A program made the position numbers and the translations under genes. 23,779 bases of DNA, from the IMG/VR virus record IMGVR_UViG_3300009169_000100, positions 1-23,779 of that record, one strand, 5' to 3'. The notes under the pieces are model-generated. The model made no database searches. It was not told the origin of the DNA and saw only the letters and a program-made list of their open reading frames with translations. The stretch comes from a virus. Positions 7,406 to 14,959 of this stretch are shown in pieces; position 1 is the first letter of the stretch, and each line of letters opens with the position of its first letter.

Positions 7406-8277
7406 TCGCTCTCCATTTCCTCTCTCAGCTTAGAAATTGTCATGTAGAAAGAGATGGCATCCTCTGTTAGTTTGGTAACATCCCCATACTCACCACCATC
7501 AGACATAAGAGCCTTGATTTCAGCAAGCTTATTCCTGAGCGGTCTGTCGAGAGAGCTTTCGTTAAGAGTCCTGCTTGACATCACCTTAAGAGTCTTTTCC
7601 TGTATCTGCGAAAGAAGGGAGACAAGTTCAGTTCGGGCTGCGGAGTCCTTGCCAGAGAAAGCAAAGAGACGAACAATCTCTTTCTGCTCTGGGTTTAGGG
7701 TGTCAGAATACTTCCTGTTGAATTTTTCGGTCATTATCTTAACGACCAAACTGTCAATGTCCTCAGCAGAGACATTGGCCATTTCTTCGGTAATCAACAC
7801 CTTGTCCTGAAGCATGTGCTCAAGAATGCTCTCCTCGAGAACGGCTAGGTCAGCGAATCCGCCCTTGAACCCAGTTCCTCGCCAAGCATTCATCAAAAGC
7901 TGTACAGATGCGATTGTCCTGTAGTTGGACACGGAACGCTTAAAGAAGTCGGAATCCTTGAGAGATACGTTGATTTCGTTTATCAGGGCAGACTTTTCTC
8001 TATCCAGCTTTTCCTGAGACTGCTTCTGTACCTCGCTCTTTACTCTTTCGAGAAGAGAGTGGGCGATCTGTTTGTTCTTCAGGGCTGTGTCATGCAGAGC
8101 ATTGAAGAGGACAAACTCCTTGTAGGTTTCTGTCTTTGGAGAAATGTACTTCTGCCAAATTCTATTGGCTTTTTCGATATCTCCGTGACGGCCATCAATG
8201 AAAGCAGTAGCGATATAGCGAGAGAAGAACTCACTAATCAGACCGATGTTGCGCTTTTTGTTGTGCTTGAATTCCAT
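7402..8277 (-). CDS. Conserved head-module protein of T4-like phages, function unknown
   Basis: A 291-aa, mostly helical, charged protein. I chose the ATG at 8277; a TTG two codons upstream is the other option. The N-terminal segment NIGLISEFFSRYIATAFID, then IWQKYISPKTETYKEF and LFNALHD, matches a family I recall between portal and protease genes in cyanophages and other distant T4 relatives. Later sequence has NYRTIASVQLLMNAW and a long C-terminal helical part. There is no catalytic motif. By position it corresponds to the T4 gp67/gp68 prohead-core region, but the size and sequence differ and the role is not established here. It is coupled to the protease gene by an ATGA overlap. Confidence 0.8.
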   Translation of the reverse strand: MEFKHNKKRNIGLISEFFSRYIATAFIDGRHGDIEKANRIWQKYISPKTETYKEFVLFNALHDTALKNKQIAHSLLERVKSEVQKQSQEKLDREKSALINEINVSLKDSDFFKRSVSNYRTIASVQLLMNAWRGTGFKGGFADLAVLEESILEHMLQDKVLITEEMANVSAEDIDSLVVKIMTEKFNRKYSDTLNPEQKEIVRLFAFSGKDSAARTELVSLLSQIQEKTLKVMSSRTLNESSLDRPLRNKLAEIKALMSDGGEYGDVTKLTEDAISFYMTISKLREEMESE

Positions 8278-8295
8278 CCCCAATTACCCATTCTT

Positions 8296-8320
8296 TACAG
8301 GTCAATTCTACAGGTTAATT
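8296..8320. repeat. Tandem direct repeat in the portal/291-aa gene gap
   Basis: Two copies of TACAGGT(C/T)AATT at 8296-8307 and 8309-8320, differing at one position, with a 13-bp period. They sit in the 74-base gap between the portal stop and the start of the next head gene. Tandem short sites in a gap like this could bind a regulator or affect translation of the 291-aa gene, but nothing else supports a function. Confidence 0.45.
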
Positions 8321-8351
8321 AGACACATGGAATAACAAAGTCGATTAGAAA

Positions 8352-10469
8352 TCAATCTAACGTCGTTAGATCAACCTCACGACGCACAGATTCCTCTTCT
8401 TCTTCGTCGTTTTCATCTTCCTTGGATACAGCTTCAGCCAAAACACGAGCCTCATCCTCTTGCTCAAAGTCTTCGTTCTCGTCATCAGCCAACTCAAAGT
8501 CTATGGTTGGCTGCTGGGCTGGGGCCTTGGAGATTTGTTCGTAAAGGAGTTTGCTTTCATGCTCCTTTATGAAACCGTCGATGCGTTTAAATAGAGCCTT
8601 CATCTCTCTCGGAATTACTGGAGCTGGCTTCAGGTCGAGCTCAATCTCCTCAGAGAAAGACTTACGCAGGTTGAGCGTTTCAACATCATTGATATCTGTA
8701 AGGGACCTAGACTTAGCGGAGAGCATTGTCTTGAAATCAGGTAGAGCAAGGTTAGAACGTCCCCCGAACCCAACTCTTCTGTTTTTGTTGTGCATGGCTT
8801 GATTCAAGAAAGGTGTTGCCGAAATTGGCAGTCCTGTAGAATTGTCTGGACTAGTAAACATGTCACTAGACATTGACTGCTGAGAAGATGTCTTCCCGGC
8901 AGAGGCAGGAGCCCCAGTTGCAGCTACGGGACGTACGGGAAGCCCACCGTCCATTGGTGGATTCTTACTGACGCCTGCTCCCGGAAGCGAATAGTTGGAG
9001 GGATGGAATGGATCGACTGTTGCGTTTGGAAGAGGTAGATTCTCCTGTACAGCAACGGCCTCAATTTCAACTTCTCTAATCTTGTCCCTTCGACGACCAG
9101 CCTCGATCTTGATGATTTCATCCTCGGTAAGCTCAAGAACCTTTCTCTGAATCCAGTCCTCGTCAACGAGCTTCGTCTCCTTGGCAGTTCCAGCAATCTC
9201 AAACTTCATGGAGATTGCTTCCAACTTCTGCTGCATTGCAACAGTTGATGGGTTGGAGAGCTTCAGTTCAAAGTTAATCAGGTCCTCGCCATCAAAACCC
9301 TTGGTGTACAAGTGAATCATGGCTAGCTTGTTCAGCTCTGCAATCACAACCCTCTGCAAGACAGATATGGTTCTAGAGAATCGCACGTCCTGCTGGGCTA
9401 GAGAAGCCTTGGCAGAGAGGTTTTCGTCAAAGTTCAGGTATGGCTTAGGAACCTGAATGGCAGCGAAGAGCTTCTGCTGAAGATACTTCACGTCATCGAC
9501 AGCAGTTGCATTCTGACCGCCTGCAAGTGTGTCAATCTTTGTTCCGGTCTGTCCACCACGCACAGGAAGGAAATAGTCCTCATCAATCGAGATTGGGTTG
9601 TATCTCTGGTCAACACGACCATTTGTTCTGTCAACGACATCCCTGGAACGGAGAGTTTGCTTAACACCTTCCATGTATGAGCCAACGTCATTTGGGGCGA
9701 TGTTACCAACGTCAATGTAGAAGACTCTACGTTCTGGAGAGCGAACAACTCGATAGACCAACATGCTGTCTTCCATCATCAGGAGCTGACGCCATACACG
9801 ACGGGCAGGCTCAAGTACGGAGGTTCCATATGGCAGGAATAGATCGTTACCCAGAATTCGCATGTGGGTGATCTGCCAGTTTTCAAGATAGCGATTTCCT
9901 CTTGTTAGCCACTTGAATCTAACGGCGTAGAGATCGTCCTGGTCGAAGCCCTCCTCACGCTCAAGTTCATTCACGGCAATCGGCTGAACGTTGATGATTC
10001 CAATATCAGGAACGATTTCGTTATAGAGGAAGAAGTCGCCATACTTCACAAGATTCCTTACCCATGGACGTAGATTGAAGTCGATGTTAAGGATATCATA
10101 GAAGAGCTCCTCAAGGGCTTTCTTCACTTCAGGATTCTTTGAATAGAGGTGGAGAGCCTTACCCTTTTCGTCACCAGCAACAGTTTCGTCGGCAAAAATG
10201 TTCAGTGCGGCTGCAATCTCGGGGGTATATTCCATCTCAGCAAATTCGGAATATCTGGCCATTCTATCTAAGATGCCATATGCACCAAGGACAGAAAACG
10301 GAGAACTCTCTCTTCCAAAAGGAAATGGGGCCCTATAGCCGTAGTTACCACGAATTAACTCGTTGTCATAGTAGGAGCGATAGTCATATCCCTTCACTCG
10401 TCTCTGAATGGAGGGACCAGACCTGAACAACCGAGTCAGTCTGTTAAAGAACGTTTCATTTTTTGCCAA
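8352..10469 (-). CDS. gp20: Portal vertex protein, T4 gp20-like
   Basis: A 705-aa protein. The gp20 hallmark SPERRVFYIDVGN lies at about 244-256. Also typical are the N-terminal YTPEIAAALNIFADE region, PWVRNLVKYGDFFLYNE (135-151) and, after the hallmark, DEDYFLPVRGG and PKPYLNFDENLSAKASLAQQ. Twelve subunits should form the ring at the DNA-entry vertex that nucleates the prohead, docks the terminase and later binds the neck. The start is TTG at 10469 with GAGG about 9 nt upstream; there is no ATG in this frame for a long way, so TTG looks genuine. The C-terminal 170 residues are Pro- and acid-rich, ending in a run of Asp/Glu, an extension over T4 gp20 (524 aa). It is the first gene of the leftward head operon. 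Confidence 0.96.
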   Translation of the reverse strand: MAKNETFFNRLTRLFRSGPSIQRRVKGYDYRSYYDNELIRGNYGYRAPFPFGRESSPFSVLGAYGILDRMARYSEFAEMEYTPEIAAALNIFADETVAGDEKGKALHLYSKNPEVKKALEELFYDILNIDFNLRPWVRNLVKYGDFFLYNEIVPDIGIINVQPIAVNELEREEGFDQDDLYAVRFKWLTRGNRYLENWQITHMRILGNDLFLPYGTSVLEPARRVWRQLLMMEDSMLVYRVVRSPERRVFYIDVGNIAPNDVGSYMEGVKQTLRSRDVVDRTNGRVDQRYNPISIDEDYFLPVRGGQTGTKIDTLAGGQNATAVDDVKYLQQKLFAAIQVPKPYLNFDENLSAKASLAQQDVRFSRTISVLQRVVIAELNKLAMIHLYTKGFDGEDLINFELKLSNPSTVAMQQKLEAISMKFEIAGTAKETKLVDEDWIQRKVLELTEDEIIKIEAGRRRDKIREVEIEAVAVQENLPLPNATVDPFHPSNYSLPGAGVSKNPPMDGGLPVRPVAATGAPASAGKTSSQQSMSSDMFTSPDNSTGLPISATPFLNQAMHNKNRRVGFGGRSNLALPDFKTMLSAKSRSLTDINDVETLNLRKSFSEEIELDLKPAPVIPREMKALFKRIDGFIKEHESKLLYEQISKAPAQQPTIDFELADDENEDFEQEDEARVLAEAVSKEDENDEEEEESVRREVDLTTLD

Positions 10470-10494
10470 AGGGAAATACCTCTTAGTGGCAGTA

Positions 10495-10524
10495 ATTATT
10501 GTCTGAAAAGTCTGGAGTGTCCAA
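10495..10524 (-). promoter_or_regulatory. Possible promoter for the leftward head operon
   Basis: On the minus strand, in the 55-base gap between the divergent portal and 444-aa genes, AATAAT (10495-10500; five of six bases match the -10 consensus) follows TTGGAC (10519-10524; poor -35 match) at 18-bp spacing. No T4-type late box (TATAAATA) is present. Divergent transcription requires promoters near here, but this exact site is a weak guess. Confidence 0.25.
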
Positions 10525-11859
10525 ATGAAACGATTTTCTCTGAGAGAAAGTATGTCAGAAATGTTCGATGACGGCGGAACGCATTCATCAGAACCAACAA
10601 AACCAACCGCAAATCAGTCAGGAATAGAGGCTACCCCAGTGGCTAGCCAGGAAGAAATTTCTGAGCTGCCGGATTCGGCAGTGATTGGTGCCCTAAAGCA
10701 GGATACTGAAAAGATGGAACAGGGCGTTACTGACGAAGAAACTTTTGGAGATTCCGGTCCAGAACTTGAAGAGGCGGCGGCGGGAGCTGTGGCAGCACCA
10801 AAGGTGACCTCCAAATCACTGATTGAGGAGCTTGTTGCCAAGTCAAACAAGGCCCTTAGAACATCTGGTACCAAGAAGGGCGCATGGAGAGTCCAGCCCA
10901 CGGACAGCAATAACCCACCGAGTCCTGATGCTGTTCTTCGATTCATAAAGTCAGCAAAGCTGGTAGTGGTACAGGTGGTCACACCTGGCAAACAGGGCAG
11001 TGCATCAACCAAGTTCAATACCTACATCGTCACCCGAAGAGGGGTTCAGGTCAAGGCATCCTTTGTTTATGGCCAGGGTAGGAATGAAGGTCAGAAGTTT
11101 GAAGAGACCGCCCTAAACTCAATCAAGAAGGCATCGACCGGAAAGCTTGATAACTTTTCTAGAGAGCTGTTTGGAGCCCTAGGCGTCAATCCGCTGGGGA
11201 TCGCAACGGTAAACATAGCAAGCTCAAAAAGAGTCAAGAGACCAATAAGCAATACCCTTGAGAATGTTGGTCCCATGATCTCGGATATTGACATCCACCT
11301 GAAGGATGGCAGCGTTCTGTACGTCTCCCTTAAGAACGAGTCTGGTGTTACCTTTGCAAACTCTGGATATAAGGGTGCTTTCGTAACCGCAAAGAAAGGC
11401 ACGAAGGTTTCCGTTGTTGCAAACCCTCATCGCCTAGATGACTTTGTCGTTAGTGCGCTTGGGGTGAACAAGATGCTACTCGCCGCTGGAATCACGGACT
11501 ACGCCAACAAGACACCAACAAAAAAGCCACAAATCAACGTTTCCATGCCATTTGATGCTGCAAAAATCAAGCAGTACCTAGCTTCTGCCTATGGTTATGG
11601 TTACTGGTACGTTAGGCAGCGTTCCGGTTCCAAGGTGGACGTTGTTGATCTAACAACCGCCAAGAAGATGCTAGCCAAGCTTGGCGAAATAACAGGGGTC
11701 ATTGCAACATATCCATTCTGGACTGCTGATAGGGCTACCAAGCAGATGACGGTAAAGATTGCAACCACAACCGGAAACTACATTGTGGAAATTAGAAACT
11801 CCCAGTCTGGTGTTGAGCCAACTGAAATCAAGGTGAAAATTGGTGGGGCCAAGAAGTAG
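10525..11859 (+). CDS. Unrecognised 444-aa protein, possibly PD-(D/E)XK-like, with processing-type N-terminus
   Basis: Starts at an ATG with GGAG 7 nt upstream. It begins MKRFSLRESMSEMF, in which LRE (Glu8) fits the (L/I)-x-E prohead-protease site and resembles T4 capsid-targeting peptides. Residues 15-95 are acidic and low-complexity. The folded part contains GQKFEETALNSIKKA (189-203), then MISDIDIHLKDGSVLYVSLK (251-270) followed by NESGVTFANSGYKGAF. The order Glu193/194, Asp254, then a strand ending S-x-K (Lys270) resembles a PD-(D/E)XK nuclease core with Ser in place of the usual acid. Similar 'YVSLK' blocks occur in phage hypothetical proteins. It stands alone on the plus strand between two minus-strand genes. 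Whether it is an active nuclease is unknown; a packaged DNA-binding or DNA-cutting protein is the working idea. Confidence 0.8.
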   Translation: MKRFSLRESMSEMFDDGGTHSSEPTKPTANQSGIEATPVASQEEISELPDSAVIGALKQDTEKMEQGVTDEETFGDSGPELEEAAAGAVAAPKVTSKSLIEELVAKSNKALRTSGTKKGAWRVQPTDSNNPPSPDAVLRFIKSAKLVVVQVVTPGKQGSASTKFNTYIVTRRGVQVKASFVYGQGRNEGQKFEETALNSIKKASTGKLDNFSRELFGALGVNPLGIATVNIASSKRVKRPISNTLENVGPMISDIDIHLKDGSVLYVSLKNESGVTFANSGYKGAFVTAKKGTKVSVVANPHRLDDFVVSALGVNKMLLAAGITDYANKTPTKKPQINVSMPFDAAKIKQYLASAYGYGYWYVRQRSGSKVDVVDLTTAKKMLAKLGEITGVIATYPFWTADRATKQMTVKIATTTGNYIVEIRNSQSGVEPTEIKVKIGGAKK

Positions 11860-11863
11860 TAGC

Positions 11864-12442
11864 CTACTGGTCAGACTTAGAAGTCTTTCCACCGAGTAGC
11901 TGAAAAATCTTTGGTCCGTATAGTTGAACTGGTAGCGGAAGGCCTTTTGTAAAAGCCTTTACATTGCCAGTTCCCAAATGCTGTCTCATCTTGGTGCCAG
12001 AAATGTTTACGCCACCTGTGGCGGCAGCTCTAGCAATGGGCTTGATAACGATTTGATGATTAGCAACCAAGCGTGGCATATACTTCTTCTGCACGGTCTC
12101 GGGGTAGTTACTGACTCCGTCCTCAGGGTCGGTGTAGATCATGTATGTGTTTTCGTTGGTTTTATCAGTGTTGGCTTCAATAAGGACATCTAGAATGCCC
12201 CTTACAGGAGACGGAACGTACAGAACTTTGACATTTTTTGGTAGTGCCTTGTAAAGGAAGGTGAGCCATACCTGCTTCATCTGTTCCCAGGTAATCTCTA
12301 CCTCACCGGGTCGTGCCCTGTCTCTAATAGAAACAAATAGGAGTACGGAGTCGCACTCCCTGGCTGCCTTCTCTACCAAGGAGTAGTGACCTGCCGTGAA
12401 GGGCTTGAAGCCTCCACCTATTAACCCGATAACCTGTCTCAT
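11864..12442 (-). CDS. Nucleotidyltransferase of the cytidylyltransferase-like (HIGH) fold
   Basis: A 192-aa protein from the ATG at 12442, which has AGGAG six nt upstream. The longer reading frame, starting near 12556, would overlap the divergent gene and lacks such a site. The N-terminal GGGFKPFTAGH (9-19) is the HxGH-type nucleotide-binding loop, with Thr in place of the first His as is common in phage members. NISGTKMR (146-153) is the second signature (ISSTxxR type). These enzymes transfer a nucleotide to NMN, FMN, pantetheine phosphate, glycerol phosphate or similar acceptors. Phage homologues include NadM-type NMN adenylyltransferases, so NAD metabolism is plausible, but the acceptor cannot be read from these motifs. 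Its stop is 4 bases from that of the convergent 444-aa gene. Confidence 0.85.
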   Translation of the reverse strand: MRQVIGLIGGGFKPFTAGHYSLVEKAARECDSVLLFVSIRDRARPGEVEITWEQMKQVWLTFLYKALPKNVKVLYVPSPVRGILDVLIEANTDKTNENTYMIYTDPEDGVSNYPETVQKKYMPRLVANHQIVIKPIARAAATGGVNISGTKMRQHLGTGNVKAFTKGLPLPVQLYGPKIFQLLGGKTSKSDQ

Positions 12443-12475
12443 GTCTCTCTCCTGCTCTAATTGGTAATGTTCCAC

Positions 12476-12481
12476 TATAAT
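12476..12481 (+). promoter_or_regulatory. Possible -10 element in a divergent gap
   Basis: A perfect TATAAT lies 21 bases before the plus-strand start at 12503, in the 60-base gap between two divergent genes. The reverse strand of the same segment reads TATAGT, so it could also serve the nucleotidyltransferase gene. No good -35 is visible on either strand, so support is modest. Confidence 0.35.
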
Positions 12482-12502
12482 TAGGATAACACTGAAAGAA
12501 GT

Positions 12503-12955
12503 ATGGACAGAGACATTAGAAACGTTATTGACTATGTGCTCCTCTATGCTGGGCATAGCACCGACTGGCTAAGTGTTAAGAAGGAAATTCTGTGGATACT
12601 TCCACCTCGGAAGCGTTCCAACTTCTCCCGCCGTCACTACAGTACCAAGAAACACACCATCAACAAATTCGAGCTTGAGGTTATGGCGTACTGGAAAAAG
12701 AAGACCGGTCTAGACCTAAGTATTCAAGAAGACAAGCTGCACGACACAACCTGGGTTCGCAATGAACATGGTTGGGGCCTCCAGAGGTTCAACGAAGAAA
12801 GAAAGAAAGCCCGTGAAACAAAAGAACAACAAGAACGAGATGAACAGAAGGCTTTTGGAGATTCTTGTCCGAGAGACTGTTATGGAGACCGCCCGCACGT
12901 CAAACGCAGGAAGAAAAAGTCCAGGAGACGCAAGTCTTCAAAAAGAACAAACTGA
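12503..12955 (+). CDS. Unrecognised small basic protein
   Basis: A 150-aa protein. The first part (MDRDIRNVIDYVLLYAGHSTDWL) is helical; the middle contains PPRKRSNFSRRHYSTKKH and WKKKTGLDL. The tail from about residue 95 is extremely rich in Lys, Arg, Glu and Gln, ending in an Arg/Lys run (KRRKKKSRRRKSSKR). A GAAAGAAG sequence lies just before the ATG as a weak ribosome site. The last 116 bases overlap the start of the next gene in another frame, so the basic tail could partly be a by-product of that overlap. The charge suggests nucleic-acid or scaffold contact. No family recognised. Confidence 0.6.
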   Translation: MDRDIRNVIDYVLLYAGHSTDWLSVKKEILWILPPRKRSNFSRRHYSTKKHTINKFELEVMAYWKKKTGLDLSIQEDKLHDTTWVRNEHGWGLQRFNEERKKARETKEQQERDEQKAFGDSCPRDCYGDRPHVKRRKKKSRRRKSSKRTN

Positions 12956-13952
12956 CTACTCTCAGGACATGCTCTACAAGGCATTCATAGAGCCATTTAC
13001 TGACATTTGGAAAACTGCCCAGCATGGTGCTGAAAAGGTGATGGCTACTGCTGGTGGTGAGCTTGGTATTCTTGCAAAGCAACTTGCCTTTCTCCTGGTT
13101 CCTTTCATAAAGCCAGAGGCAGGTTCTCTCTCAGCCATGGCCGCCCAGGATCGTCAGAAGATGGCTGGCCGACTTTCTCATATCGACGATAAGTTCAAGG
13201 ATGTACTTGATAGGAACTGGCAGGCATTCAACAACCCAGATGTCTGGGGTACCCTTTTCCTTTTGCATCCACAGTTGGCCATAGGTCAGAAAATTGCCTC
13301 CAAGGCACCGGAGGTTGCCCTCGAACTTCTGTCTGTCCTGACCGGTGGCTCGGAGGCCGTTGAGAGTATCCTAAAATCATATAGGAATATGAGAACGGGT
13401 GGGGGTAGGGTAGCCTACGCCCAGCACCAGACCGATTATAGTCAATCCTCTGGGGGCTACGGTGACTATGGCGGGGATTATGGGGCATTTCAAGAACAGG
13501 TAGCTGCTCCCGCAGCTCCAGCCCAACAGCAACAGCAACAAAAGCCTCCCACCGACCCAAATACTTGGGCTCGCCAACAAATTGCTGTTCTTCTAAAGGA
13601 CCCGAACATCAAAAAGCAGATTTCCTCTTCCAAGGTTGGAAGGGCAATGCAGGGTGAGGCTATCGGCTATATTCTCCAGGCTGCAAAGAAGGACCTTGGT
13701 TTTGATTTTTCGCAACTGAAGGCCAAGGCTGGAAGCAACTTTCCAAAGATTCTATCTGAGCTGGAGAAGAAGCTCGGGAAAGAGGCAGTTTCAAAGATAG
13801 AGACCGACCAGAATCTTCAGAAGAAAGTTGTCGCCGATATCAAGGGGATGCTCAAGCCCGCCTACATCAAACAGCTACAGAGTCTTGTTCATATCAATCC
13901 AGCCGCTAGCGGAATGGTCAACAAGGCAATTCAACAGATACAAGCCCTGTAA
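12840..13952 (+). CDS. Unrecognised 370-aa protein, candidate packaged virion protein
   Basis: I place the start at the ATG at 12840 (MNRRLLEILVRETVMETA) rather than at an ATG 26 codons earlier. This short charged helix looks like a natural N-terminus and contains LLE (Glu7), an (L/I)-x-E protease-type site. The first half is helical and partly hydrophobic (GELGILAKQLAFLLVPFIKPE, then FKDVLDRNWQAFNNPDVWGTL and ALELLSVLTGG). A Tyr/Gly/Gln-rich linker follows (GGYGDYGGDYG, poly-Gln), then a helical C-terminal domain. The peptide QTDYSQ occurs twice, near residues 38 and 197. The start overlaps the previous gene by 116 bases and has only a weak ribosome site. Function unknown; packaging in the head is inferred only from the N-terminal peptide. 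Confidence 0.75.
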   Translation: MNRRLLEILVRETVMETARTSNAGRKSPGDASLQKEQTDYSQDMLYKAFIEPFTDIWKTAQHGAEKVMATAGGELGILAKQLAFLLVPFIKPEAGSLSAMAAQDRQKMAGRLSHIDDKFKDVLDRNWQAFNNPDVWGTLFLLHPQLAIGQKIASKAPEVALELLSVLTGGSEAVESILKSYRNMRTGGGRVAYAQHQTDYSQSSGGYGDYGGDYGAFQEQVAAPAAPAQQQQQQKPPTDPNTWARQQIAVLLKDPNIKKQISSSKVGRAMQGEAIGYILQAAKKDLGFDFSQLKAKAGSNFPKILSELEKKLGKEAVSKIETDQNLQKKVVADIKGMLKPAYIKQLQSLVHINPAASGMVNKAIQQIQAL

Positions 13953-14044
13953 AAACACACAATCCATTTTTGTTTCCTATTCTATCCTCTAGAACAACCA
14001 ACCAGGGCTGTTTCCCTGTGTACTATGGTTTAGAGGTATTAGCA

Positions 14045-14314
14045 ATGACTATGGATGGAGCAGAAAGACAGCCAGACGAGATTGGTGAGCTTACCAAGGT
14101 CGTAAATGAGTTCATTGACCGCTTTAAGAGCGTCGAGCAGGAGATCGACCTTCTCAAGGAAGACCAGAAGTCCCTTGTTGAAGAGTTTAGTGATCGTCTA
14201 GATATGAAGACGCTTCAGGCTGCGATGCGTATTGTCAAGATCAAAAAGAAGGTTGGCTTCAAGGACACCTTTGACACGTTTGTTGAGATCCTTGAAGGGA
14301 AAGAGAATCTCTGA
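14045..14314 (+). CDS. Small coiled-coil protein, faintly GapR/DUF2312-like
   Basis: An 89-aa protein from the ATG at 14045, chosen over an earlier ATG because AGAGG lies 8 nt upstream. It is almost entirely helical with heptad-like spacing (LTKVVNEFIDRFKSVEQEI). It then reads LDMKTLQAAMRIVKIKKKVG, which resembles the D.K.LR..IRIRKK region of GapR (DUF2312), a nucleoid protein that binds overtwisted DNA and also occurs in phages. The resemblance is by pattern only and the length is right, so this is a suggestion. It is followed one base later by the next gene of the same operon. A small hairpin (14003-14018) lies in the 92-base gap before it. Confidence 0.7.
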   Translation: MTMDGAERQPDEIGELTKVVNEFIDRFKSVEQEIDLLKEDQKSLVEEFSDRLDMKTLQAAMRIVKIKKKVGFKDTFDTFVEILEGKENL

Positions 14315-14315
14315 G

Positions 14316-14768
14316 ATGTCACCAACGAACAAGAATGAGAAGTATGAGATCCCGATGATCCTCTATGAGGAGCCATCATCGCATGGTGATAAAGGAATTC
14401 CCTTTCCGTATATCGAAGTACAAAAGGACAAGAACATGCCTCCTGTTCTTTTCATCTTTGAGTACAAGCACACCGGAGAAATCGAGCCCGATGAGAACGG
14501 CAAGGATGCGGCAATCATTGACCAGATTCCTCACAAGTTTATCGACATGGAATTCCTCAAGGAGAAGCTGCCGCCAGAAATCAATGACATGATTCGTGTG
14601 GCTGTTGGAATGAAACCCTTGCAAATTGCTCAGGTTGAGGGACAGAAGATTCTGGACAGAGTCTTCGCAAAGGCTGATTCTTTCAAGGGCTCGGCCATGA
14701 AAGAAAAAGAGCAGAAGATTAAAGGGCTTGAAGAAGCCAAGAAGAAGAAAGAAGAAAAACTATCATGA
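14316..14768 (+). CDS. Unrecognised 150-aa protein
   Basis: Starts at the ATG at 14316, just after the previous stop; the earlier ATG at 14232 lies inside the preceding gene. The N-terminal half is mixed, with PPVLFIFEYKHTGE and the acidic PDENGKDAAIIDQIPHKFID. A helical stretch (LPPEINDMIRVAVGMKPL) follows, then a charged Lys/Glu-rich helical tail ending KKKKEEKLS. No catalytic motif, cysteine cluster or membrane segment is present. Its stop overlaps the next start (ATGA). It lies in a run of four small plus-strand genes immediately ahead of the chaperonin gene. Confidence 0.75.
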   Translation: MSPTNKNEKYEIPMILYEEPSSHGDKGIPFPYIEVQKDKNMPPVLFIFEYKHTGEIEPDENGKDAAIIDQIPHKFIDMEFLKEKLPPEINDMIRVAVGMKPLQIAQVEGQKILDRVFAKADSFKGSAMKEKEQKIKGLEEAKKKKEEKLS

Positions 14769-14959
14769 AGCTACACCCGCACGTAATTGAGAAGCTGATA
14801 TACCTCTTTGAGAACTATGGCGGGCATGTGAATAACGCCAAACTAAAGGCGCATCTTGCAGCCCTAGACCTAACTCCCTATGAGAAGAAAACCGGAAACC
14901 AAGAAGTCATTCTCGTTGCTACTGATGAGATGATGAAGATGCTCGGAAAGCAGTCATGA
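14765..14959 (+). CDS. Unrecognised 64-aa protein
   Basis: A short helical protein joined at both ends to its neighbours by ATGA overlaps, which supports its being a real translated gene. It begins MKLHPHVIEKLIYLFENYGG and has a basic middle (NNAKLKAHLAAL) and a strand-like EVILVATDE near the end. No family recognised. Confidence 0.7.
   Translation: MKLHPHVIEKLIYLFENYGGHVNNAKLKAHLAALDLTPYEKKTGNQEVILVATDEMMKMLGKQS

Noticed and set aside
11873-11886. AGACTTAGAAGTCT palindrome at the convergent gene ends as a terminator
   Set aside because: The effective stem is short with an impossible two-base loop and only three following T residues.
12443-12556. N-terminal extension of the nucleotidyltransferase
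   Set aside because: The nucleotide-binding loop normally begins a few residues after the start, and AGGAG precedes the ATG at 12442.
14003-14018. CAGGG/CCCTG hairpin as a terminator before the 89-aa gene
   Set aside because: The stem is five base pairs with no T run; too weak to call.
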